Shown here piece after piece: positions 57,501 to 64,000 of a stretch of DNA of 64,000 bases. The stretch is from NCBI RefSeq assembly GCF_000315915.1, contig NC_020186.1:1798001-1862000 (forward strand), given 5' to 3'. The stretch is from Henningerozyma blattae CBS 6284. Lineage: Eukaryota > Ascomycota > Saccharomycetes > Saccharomycetales > Saccharomycetaceae. The notes under the pieces were generated by a model that was not told the DNA's origin, searched no databases, and was given only the letters and a program-made list of their open reading frames with translations. Numbering within the stretch: position 1 is the first letter of the stretch; each line of letters opens with the position of its first letter. A program made the position numbers and the translations under genes.

Positions 57501-60500
57501 GTGTCTATCGTATTGGTTCCTCTGTCGAATTTGATTGGTGTGCAGTTACTGCAGTTAGAACATTACGTAATAATAATATTAAGACCATTATGGTCAACTA
57601 TAATCCAGAAACCGTCTCCACTGATTATGATGAAGCTGATAGATTGTATTTTGAAACTATTAATTTGGAAACAGTTCTAGATATATATGAAATTGAAAGT
57701 TCTTCTGGTGTTTTAGTTTCTATGGGTGGTCAAACCTCTAATAATATCGCAATGAACTTACATCGTGAAAACGTTAAAATATTGGGTACTTCTCCCGAAA
57801 TGATTGACTCTGCTGAAAACCGTTATAAATTTTCTCGTATGCTAGATGAAATCGAAGTTGATCAACCTGCATGGAAAGAGCTAACTTCTTTGAAAGAAGC
57901 TGAAGAATTTGCTGATAAGGTCGGATATCCAGTTTTAGTTCGTCCATCATATGTTTTGTCTGGTGCTGCCATGAATACCGTTTATTCTAAAGATGATTTA
58001 GGTTCCTACTTAAATCAAGCTGTCGAAGTTTCCCGTGATTATCCGGTGGTTTTAACAAAATATATTGAAAATGCTAAGGAAATTGAAATGGATGCAGTTG
58101 CCCATAATGGTGAATTAATCATGCATGTGGTATCTGAACATGTTGAAAATGCGGGTGTTCATTCAGGTGACGCTACTCTGGTCGTTCCTCCTCAAGATTT
58201 AAGCCCAGAAACAGTTAAAAGAATTGTAGTTGCTACTGCTAAGATTGGTAAAGCATTAAAGATTACAGGTCCGTATAATATTCAGTTCATTGCGAAAAAT
58301 AATGATATCAAAGTTATCGAATGTAACGTACGTGCTTCTCGTTCTTTCCCATTCATTTCCAAAACTGTTGATGTCAACTTAATAGAATTGGCTACAACTG
58401 CTATCATGGGCTTGCCATATACTCCATATCCAAACAGACCTCTTCCAGATGATTACGTTGCTGTAAAGGTTCCCCAATTTTCATTCCCACGTTTGGCTGG
58501 TGCTGATCCAGTTTTAGGTGTAGAAATGGCTTCAACCGGTGAAGTTGCTGCATTTGGCCATTCTAAGTATGAAGCCTACTTAAAAGCATTATTAGCTACA
58601 GGTTTTAAGTTACCAAAAAAGAATATTCTACTTTCTGTTGGTTCGTTCAAAGAGAAACAAGAAATTTTACCTTCTGTCAAAAAGTTATTTGACATGAACT
58701 ATACTATTTTTGCAACAGCAGGTACTGCCGACTTTTTTACTGAAAATAATATCACTGTCAAATATCTGGAAATATTAAATGAAGATGACGAGAAATCTGA
58801 ATATTCATTAACTCATCATTTGGCTCAAAACAAGATTGATTTATATATCAACTTACCATCCGCTAATAGATTCCGTCGTCCTGCTTCCTATGTTTCTAAA
58901 GGTTATAAATCACGTCGTTTGGCTGTCGATTATTCTGTTCCATTAGTTACAAACATTAAATGTGCTAAATTATTAGTTGAAGCTATCTCTAGAAACTTTA
59001 CTCTAGATGTCACCGAACGTGACTGTCAAACTTCCCATAGAAGTGTCACTCTTCCTGGTTTAGTTAATATTTCTGCTTTTGTTCCAAATGTTTCTAACGT
59101 TATTACTGGTCCCGCCGATTTAATGGAAATCAGTCGTGTTTATTTAGAGTCTGGTTTCACTCACTGCCAATTTATGGCTAGATCACAAAGAGGACCTATT
59201 ATTACTGATTTACCTTCCTTAAGAGCTGCATACTCGGCTGTTCAAGGATCTTCTTTTACTGATTATTCCTTCACTGTTGCTGGTACAGCATACAATTCTA
59301 ATAATATTGCAGATTCTGCCGAACAAGTTACTGCTTTATTCTTACCTATTCGTGAATTGAAAAATAAAATTTCTACCGTATCTGATTTATTACAAGCTTG
59401 GCCATTAGATAAACCTGTTATTGCAGAAGCTAAAACTGCTGATTTAGCTTCTTTATTATTGTTAGCATCTTTGCAAAACAGGGCTATTCACATTACTGGC
59501 GTTTCTAATGCTGAAGATTTGGCTTTAATTATGAAGGTTAAAGAAAAAGATTACAAAGTTACCTGTGATGTTAATATTCATGCTCTATTTATCAATCAGG
59601 ATGATTACCCTGAAGCTGTATTTTTACCATTGCCTGAAGACCAAGATTTTTTCTGGAACAATTTAAGTTCTATCGATGCTTTCTCCATTGGTAGTTTGCC
59701 AACTGCTATTGCACAAATTACTGGTAATAAAGTTGAAAATGGTCAAGGTATTAAAGAAGCTCTTCCACTGCTATTGTCTGCTGTTAATGAAGGCAAATTA
59801 TCAGTTGATGATATCATCTTACGTCTCCATGATAATCCAGTAAAGATTTTCAAATTACCACAACAACAAGCTGCTGTTGAAATTGATTTAGATTTCTCTT
59901 TCAGATCTAATAAAAGATGGTCTCCATTTACCAAGGGTGGTCTAACTGGTGGTGTTGAACGTGTCATTTCTAAAGATGAAACTGTTGTTCTAAGTGGTGA
60001 TGTTGTTGCCTCAGAACATGACGGTAAATTGATTGTGTCACAAGTACAACCTATTGTTGCTCCTCAAGCTTCTAAACCATTGGCTGCCATAACTAACGAA
60101 TCTGCTATAATTGCTTCTCCAGATTTATCCACTAACAACCAAAGAAGATTCTCGTTCTCAAATGAAAGATATTCTATTGGCAACCTCAGAGATCCAACCC
60201 CAGTCGAACCAACTGCTCCATCTCTAGAACAACAATTGATGTCCACAAAGCCTGCTCCAGAATTAACTGCTCCAGGCGCTCTACAGACATATCTACGTAG
60301 CAACAATCCATTTAGAGGTAGACATATTTTATCTATTAAACAATTCAAACGTTCTGATTTCCATGTCCTATTCGCAGTCGCCCAAGAGTTAAGAGCTGCT
60401 GTAAAACGTCAAGGTGTTTTAGATTTGATGAAAAGCCATGTTATCACTACAATCTTCTTTGAACCATCAACCAGAACTAATTCTTCATTTATTGCCGCTA

Positions 60501-61231
60501 TGGAACGTTTGGGTGGTAGAGTTATTAATATAAATCCATCTGTTTCTTCTTCTAAGAAGGGTGAAACTTTGCAAGATACCATTAGAACATTGGCTTGTTA
60601 CACAGATGCTATAGTTATGCGCCATCCAGATGAAATGTCCGTTCATACATGTGCTAAATATTCGCCTGTTCCTATTATCAACGGTGGTAATGGCTCTCGT
60701 GAACATCCAACACAAGCATTCCTAGATTTGTTTACTATTCGTGAAGAATTAGGTACTATTAACAGTATTACTGTTACATTTATGGGTGATTTGAAGCATG
60801 GTAGAACCATCCATTCAGTATGCCGTTTGTTACAATTCTATCAAGTTAGGGTTAATTTAATTTCTCCAAAAGAATTATCTTTACCAACTGCTTTGGTTAA
60901 AGAATTGGCCGATGCTAACATGCTAAATATTATTAGTGAAGATATGTCACAAGAAGTTATTAGTCAATCAGATGTTTTGTATTGTACAAGAGTGCAAGAA
61001 GAAAGATTTGAAAATAGAGAAACATATGAACGCTTAAAGGATGTATATATCGTTGACAACAAATTACTATCTCATGCCAAAGAAAATATGATTATCATGC
61101 ATCCATTACCACGTAAGAGTGAAATCAAGGAAGAAGTTGACTATGATCATCGTGCTGCTTACTTCAGAGAAATGAAATATGGTATGTATGTCAGAATGGC
61201 ATTATTAGCCATGGTCTTAGGTGTTGAGTAA
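54530..61231 (+). CDS. URA2: Carbamoyl-phosphate synthase / aspartate transcarbamylase
   Basis: Ura2 catalyses the first two steps of pyrimidine synthesis and is feedback-inhibited by UTP. The protein has 2233 residues (S. cerevisiae YJL130C, 2214). A glutamine amidotransferase domain comes first, with the nucleophile Cys305 in GICLGHQ. The two-lobed carbamoyl-phosphate synthase follows from about residue 442 ([21 protein letters not shown]). Next is a dihydroorotase-like domain (about 1500-1830) where [10 protein letters not shown] replaces the metal-binding HXH motif, so it is inactive as in other fungi. Aspartate transcarbamylase occupies about 1924-2233 ([24 protein letters not shown]). 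The frame is open upstream to 54407 via a TTG start and hydrophobic residues, but the first ATG is at 54530 and starts at the conserved N-terminus, so I use that. Confidence 0.97.
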   Translation: MPASVQVPPVKPISPPLKSTGNRLISLELNDGLILQGYSFGAEKPVAGELVFQTGMVGYPEAITDPSYEGQILVITYPLVGNYGVPDFKLMDEFAEGLPKYFESNRIHVAGLVVSHYTEEFSHWLANSSLSTWLKKEGVPAIYGVDTRSLTKHLRDAGSMLGRMALQLPSTNYDDATSLNWKQFFEVPEWKDPNTENLVDKVSIKKPKLYTPLENHKDVNVVKSKDGKVIRILAVDAGMKYNQIRCFVKRGVELMVVPWDYDFTKEEYDGLFISNGPGDPSLLSSLVARIAVAVESKKTPIFGICLGHQLLARATGASTIKMKFGNRGHNIPCTSSISGRCYITSQNHGFAVDETTLANNWSTLFTNANDQSNEGIYHTSLPYFSVQFHPESTPGPRDTEFLFDVFIKAVQEHKNSGVLKQVEFPGGTLVENRNANPKIEPKKVLILGSGGLSIGQAGEFDYSGSQAIKALKEEGIYTILINPNIATIQTSKGLADKVYFLPVTAEFVRKVILHERPDAIYVTFGGQTALSVGIEMKDEFESLGVQVLGTPIETIITTEDRELFANAMDEINEKCAKSHAASSVEEALTAVKDIGFPVIVRAAYALGGLGSGFANNEQELIDLCKVALASSPQVLVEKSMKGWKEVEYEVVRDAFDNCITVCNMENFDPLGIHTGDSIVVAPSQTLSDEDYNMLRTTAVNVIRHLGVVGECNIQYALNPFSKEYCIIEVNARLSRSSALASKATGYPLAYTAAKLGLNIPLNEVKNSVTQSTCACFEPSLDYCVVKMPRWDLKKFNRVSTELSSSMKSVGEVMSIGRTFEEAIQKAIRSTEYANLGFNETDLDIDIDNELNNPSDLRVFAIANAFSKLNYSIEKVWEMTKIDKWFLSKLFNLVQFSKEVAALNSIENLPYETLRQAKQLGFSDRQLAKFLNSNEVAIRRLRKELQITPFVKQIDTVAAEFPAFTNYLYVTYNASQNDVDFNDKGVMVLGSGVYRIGSSVEFDWCAVTAVRTLRNNNIKTIMVNYNPETVSTDYDEADRLYFETINLETVLDIYEIESSSGVLVSMGGQTSNNIAMNLHRENVKILGTSPEMIDSAENRYKFSRMLDEIEVDQPAWKELTSLKEAEEFADKVGYPVLVRPSYVLSGAAMNTVYSKDDLGSYLNQAVEVSRDYPVVLTKYIENAKEIEMDAVAHNGELIMHVVSEHVENAGVHSGDATLVVPPQDLSPETVKRIVVATAKIGKALKITGPYNIQFIAKNNDIKVIECNVRASRSFPFISKTVDVNLIELATTAIMGLPYTPYPNRPLPDDYVAVKVPQFSFPRLAGADPVLGVEMASTGEVAAFGHSKYEAYLKALLATGFKLPKKNILLSVGSFKEKQEILPSVKKLFDMNYTIFATAGTADFFTENNITVKYLEILNEDDEKSEYSLTHHLAQNKIDLYINLPSANRFRRPASYVSKGYKSRRLAVDYSVPLVTNIKCAKLLVEAISRNFTLDVTERDCQTSHRSVTLPGLVNISAFVPNVSNVITGPADLMEISRVYLESGFTHCQFMARSQRGPIITDLPSLRAAYSAVQGSSFTDYSFTVAGTAYNSNNIADSAEQVTALFLPIRELKNKISTVSDLLQAWPLDKPVIAEAKTADLASLLLLASLQNRAIHITGVSNAEDLALIMKVKEKDYKVTCDVNIHALFINQDDYPEAVFLPLPEDQDFFWNNLSSIDAFSIGSLPTAIAQITGNKVENGQGIKEALPLLLSAVNEGKLSVDDIILRLHDNPVKIFKLPQQQAAVEIDLDFSFRSNKRWSPFTKGGLTGGVERVISKDETVVLSGDVVASEHDGKLIVSQVQPIVAPQASKPLAAITNESAIIASPDLSTNNQRRFSFSNERYSIGNLRDPTPVEPTAPSLEQQLMSTKPAPELTAPGALQTYLRSNNPFRGRHILSIKQFKRSDFHVLFAVAQELRAAVKRQGVLDLMKSHVITTIFFEPSTRTNSSFIAAMERLGGRVININPSVSSSKKGETLQDTIRTLACYTDAIVMRHPDEMSVHTCAKYSPVPIINGGNGSREHPTQAFLDLFTIREELGTINSITVTFMGDLKHGRTIHSVCRLLQFYQVRVNLISPKELSLPTALVKELADANMLNIISEDMSQEVISQSDVLYCTRVQEERFENRETYERLKDVYIVDNKLLSHAKENMIIMHPLPRKSEIKEEVDYDHRAAYFREMKYGMYVRMALLAMVLGVE

Positions 61232-61824
61232 TAACAATACAACAAATTGCATATCCATAATCGAACCTTAAACGCTTCTTTCTATTTCTTTTTAATCATT
61301 GCTTTACTTTGTGGGGACTTAGAATAATCAATCTCTAAAGAGATTCAGAAAATATAAGTTTTTAGATTCAATTACATTTTTTCTCTGTTTTAGCTATTTT
61401 ATTATAATTTTATCTATTTATCTATTTCTTAGACTCTGAAACGTCAGAATACGTTACATTATACACATTAATAATCTATTTTTTTGTATTTCTATAATAA
61501 TTACATATTTACTATTTTTGCATAATAATTTTTCTCTCTTAATTTAATTTTTTATTTGTAAACTTCCCTTTACTTTTCTATAGCCAATATATATAAAATA
61601 GGACAAAAGCTGTTATTATTGAATAAATGAACTTTTGGCTAATGCTAATAAAAAAAAGCTTTTTCCATATTTATCTATTTTTGACAAACGAAGCGCTTAA
61701 TTTTTTTTAAGGTTGTCTTAATTAGATTCGATTTGAAAAAACTTAACAATTAGTAGAAAAAATATAAGAGAAAATATAAAATCTGCAGTATATTTTAGTT
61801 TAAAGTGGCAATCTGTATGCAAAA
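61232..61824 (+). other. Intergenic between URA2 and AIM23
   Basis: A 593-bp, very AT-rich gap with T-runs that should hold the URA2 terminator and AIM23 promoter. No gene or repeat is recognised. Confidence 0.5.
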
Positions 61825-63024
61825 ATGATTAGACAAATATTCACTAGACAGCTTCCCTACTTAAAAAGGCATCTTTCTTCTTCACAGTTAGTAGCTGCAG
61901 CAAATGGATTGAAGTCTAAAAATGGGAATGGAAGAAATGCAATTCTTCAGACGATATTAGCTATTCAACAAGAAGGAGGATCCAGTTCATACCAATCTAA
62001 CGTACGTAACAGAGACTTAGGTATAAGGAATAATGACCAATTTACTAATTCAAGAAAGGAGAGTGAGAAGTGGAGAACCAATAAAAATACTAATACGTCT
62101 GAGGATATTAATACCAGGAGAGGGAGGACTGATACTGGCTTCTCTAATGGTAAACTTTTTGATAATAAATATAAAAGAAATGGCAAGTTGAATAGTGGTA
62201 ATTTGAATAGAATTCCACATCGTAGAAGAGAAATTAATTGGACTACAGGAACTGCAAAACAGCAGGAAGTAGCAAATTCAACAGTAAAACAGATCTTAGA
62301 GATCAATAATCGAGGTTACATAAAGTATGTTGACTCAGCAACCAATTCAATTCAAAGAACAACGATTTTCAATTTATCTAATGAAATAGATCTTGATGTA
62401 GATGCATTATTTATAGCAAACGTTGAAAAAAATGAGGATTCAGGGATTACTTTGCCGCTTATTAAATTAGTTAAATCTGAAATTGCTTTAAAGAAATATT
62501 CCGATACATTAGCCAAAAAAAAGGATATAGAGTTAGGATTAGCTTCCAAGAATAATAGAAAAGTAAAAAAGTCAAATGCAGTTAAAAGTGTTAAAGTATC
62601 TTGGCAAATTAGTCTTGATGATTTGTTAAAACAGAAAAAGTCAGAAATTTCAAAGATTATTGAAAAAGGTAACAAGTTACAAATATGTATTGGTAATAAG
62701 AATGATTTTAAAAGTGATTTTTTAGACAAATTTGAATATTTAGACAAAAGCGAGAACAATACACCATCTAATGATCTAAATGAAGCAGAATTGAAAAAAA
62801 GAGAAGCAATACTTAATAAAATAGAACAAATTTTTCAAGAACTTCAAATAAAAAGTAAAATGGTTGGTGATATTGGTGGAATGCTATTGATCAATTGTGA
62901 GGCTTTAAAGCAATCAAAATCCGAAAAATCAATGAATAAATATGACTTAAAAGCTGCTAAAAAGAGAGAAAGGCAAGAAAAGCTGGCTAAACGTACTGCC
63001 AAAAAACAAGGCCTATTGAACTAA
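61825..63024 (+). CDS. AIM23: Mitochondrial translation initiation factor 3
   Basis: Aim23 is the yeast mitochondrial IF3 (S. cerevisiae YJL131C, 356 residues); here 399. The first about 25 residues (MIRQIFTRQLPYLKRHLSSSQ) form a basic, Ser/Leu-rich presequence. An Asn/Arg-rich disordered segment follows to about residue 135. The IF3-like part then starts with VKQILEINNRGYIKYVDS and includes VSWQISLDDLLKQKKSEI and KSKMVGDIGGMLLIN. The end is a basic helix, KAAKKRERQEKLAKRTAKKQ. IF3 similarity in yeast mitochondria is weak, so the call also leans on its position directly after URA2, as in S. cerevisiae. Confidence 0.87.
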   Translation: MIRQIFTRQLPYLKRHLSSSQLVAAANGLKSKNGNGRNAILQTILAIQQEGGSSSYQSNVRNRDLGIRNNDQFTNSRKESEKWRTNKNTNTSEDINTRRGRTDTGFSNGKLFDNKYKRNGKLNSGNLNRIPHRRREINWTTGTAKQQEVANSTVKQILEINNRGYIKYVDSATNSIQRTTIFNLSNEIDLDVDALFIANVEKNEDSGITLPLIKLVKSEIALKKYSDTLAKKKDIELGLASKNNRKVKKSNAVKSVKVSWQISLDDLLKQKKSEISKIIEKGNKLQICIGNKNDFKSDFLDKFEYLDKSENNTPSNDLNEAELKKREAILNKIEQIFQELQIKSKMVGDIGGMLLINCEALKQSKSEKSMNKYDLKAAKKRERQEKLAKRTAKKQGLLN

Positions 63025-63431
63025 TGAGCCTGAGATATTCTAAACGGTTTTACAATTGTTTTTCAAAGCATTTTTAGTTCAAATATCATCCCCTAATATT
63101 ATTCTTTTTTATTTATTTATATAATGCATAGAGCAACTTGTGTATATGCAATATTTATTTAAAATCCTTACTTTCATATTCATTATATAAAGTGGTAAGT
63201 TACTTTCATTGATGATACTTTTCATACTTTTCATTCATTGACGACAGCCTTGTTCGGAAACGGTTCTTGGACTTAAGATTAAAAAGGGGGTGTAACATTT
63301 GGGTATTTTTTTAATACAATGCAGGTTAAATAGTTTCAAATGTAAATAATGTTTAGAAGATTGAAAAAAAGAATCTAAGGTCTAGTTATTACCCATACTC
63401 TGCATATTGTGAAACTGTCAGATGAGTAACC
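63025..63431 (+). promoter_or_regulatory. Intergenic between AIM23 and YKR051W-like gene
   Basis: A 407-bp AT-rich gap. A short direct repeat CTTTTCAT is near 63219 and 63228. It should hold the promoter of the truncated gene that follows; no known factor site stands out. Confidence 0.45.
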
Positions 63432-64000
63432 ATGCTTGAGGAAGATGAACTCCTTCCACTATGGTTGAAACATATATGTATTCTCAGTTGCATACTTGGC
63501 TTCATAATATCTATGTATTCAATTACAATGCAACTACTCAATTATCGTAAACCGTTTGAACAGAGATTAACAATTAGAATTCAAGTAATGGTTCCTATCT
63601 TTTGTGTTTCATCTAGCTGTGCTGTTTTTCAACCAACTATCTCCCAAATATTCATTGATCCAATCCGAGAAGTTTATGAGGCGTTTATTATTTATACATT
63701 TTTCTCATTAATGGTACTATTATTGAATGGTGAAAGAGAAATTATAACAAAACTTAGTTTAAAACATCGACCGCTAAGTCATCCAATCTTCTTTTTTGGA
63801 AGATTTTTTAAAAAAATCGATTTGTCAGACCCAGGTGATTTTCTTTGGGTGAAGTTTGGGATATTACAATATGTTTGGTTTAAACCATTTTATTGTGTCT
63901 CATTGATTACTTATCATTTTTTTAAATGGAAATATCTCAATATAATTATGGTTGTTATGTATAATGTTTCAATGACCTGGTCATTATACAATTTGGCGTT
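63432..64000 (+). CDS. TMEM184/DUF300 membrane protein, 3' truncated by window
   Basis: An ATG frame that stays open for 189 codons to the window end, so only the N-terminal part is seen. It matches the DUF300 (TMEM184, organic solute transporter alpha-like) family: a first membrane segment (LSCILGFIISMYSITMQLL), then YRKPFEQRLTIRIQVMVPIF, then YEAFIIYTFFSLMVLLLNGERE, LKHRPLSHP, and WVKFGILQYVWFKPFYC. The S. cerevisiae counterpart at this locus would be YKR051W (418 residues, function unknown), next to TRK2 and FMP46, which fits the neighbours here. About half of the protein lies beyond the window. Confidence 0.88.
   Translation, partial: MLEEDELLPLWLKHICILSCILGFIISMYSITMQLLNYRKPFEQRLTIRIQVMVPIFCVSSSCAVFQPTISQIFIDPIREVYEAFIIYTFFSLMVLLLNGEREIITKLSLKHRPLSHPIFFFGRFFKKIDLSDPGDFLWVKFGILQYVWFKPFYCVSLITYHFFKWKYLNIIMVVMYNVSMTWSLYNLA

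Overview
The window is nuclear DNA from a budding yeast of the family Saccharomycetaceae. The evidence is AT-rich intergenic DNA, mostly intronless genes, one gene with a classical yeast intron (GTATGT ... TACTAAC ... AG), an intron-containing tRNA-Ser, and proteins that align by eye along their length with named Saccharomyces cerevisiae proteins. It is not S. cerevisiae. Gene order interleaves the two sister copies of duplicated S. cerevisiae blocks, and many S. cerevisiae neighbours are absent (LSM8, ILV3, XKS1, SKI6, ELP2, PBS2 and others). That pattern is what an independently fractionated post-whole-genome-duplication species would show (Tetrapisispora, Vanderwaltozyma, Kazachstania or Naumovozyma type). 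The genus is inference; gene names and synteny come from recall of S. cerevisiae, not from a search.

Left block, about 0-38.6 kb, corresponds to S. cerevisiae YJR007-YJR024 and YGR191-YGR204 mixed together. In order: MDE1 (methionine salvage), MER2/REC107 (meiotic recombination, one intron), tRNA-Ser(CGA) with a 56-nt intron, ADE3 (folate C1 metabolism), YCH1 (rhodanese-type phosphatase), ESS1 (Pin1-type isomerase), PCT1 (phosphocholine cytidylyltransferase), PMT6-like O-mannosyltransferase, a SNG1/YJR015W-family membrane protein, FYV8, an MCT-type MFS permease, GPI14, SPC1, PDX1, MET3, a TDH glyceraldehyde-3-phosphate dehydrogenase, MHO1, SUI2 (eIF2 alpha) and HIP1 (histidine permease).

Right block, about 40.2-64 kb, corresponds to YJL121-YJL131 and YKR048-YKR051 mixed together: NAP1, RPE1, FMP46, SPT10, two unassigned small ORFs, TRK1 (potassium transporter), URA2 (pyrimidine multienzyme protein), AIM23 (mitochondrial IF3) and the first 189 codons of a TMEM184/DUF300 protein (YKR051W-like) cut by the window edge.

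The junction of the blocks (38.6-40.2 kb) is the most unusual non-coding stretch: a roughly 240-bp GC-rich island (about 68 % GC by hand count) in AT-rich DNA, an AT-rich inverted repeat beside it, and a 13-bp tandem array of CACGTG/CACATG units. Other notable non-coding signals are a perfect 31-bp E-box palindrome upstream of ADE3, a five-copy TCGGCTC array upstream of the SNG1-like gene, a six-copy 11-bp motif array between MET3 and TDH, and a complete set of splice signals in the 5' leader of URA2. I found no CRISPR array, no intact transposon, no centromere and no obvious foreign gene cassette. The genes are ordinary housekeeping functions, so what may be new here is mostly regulatory DNA and small ORFs.
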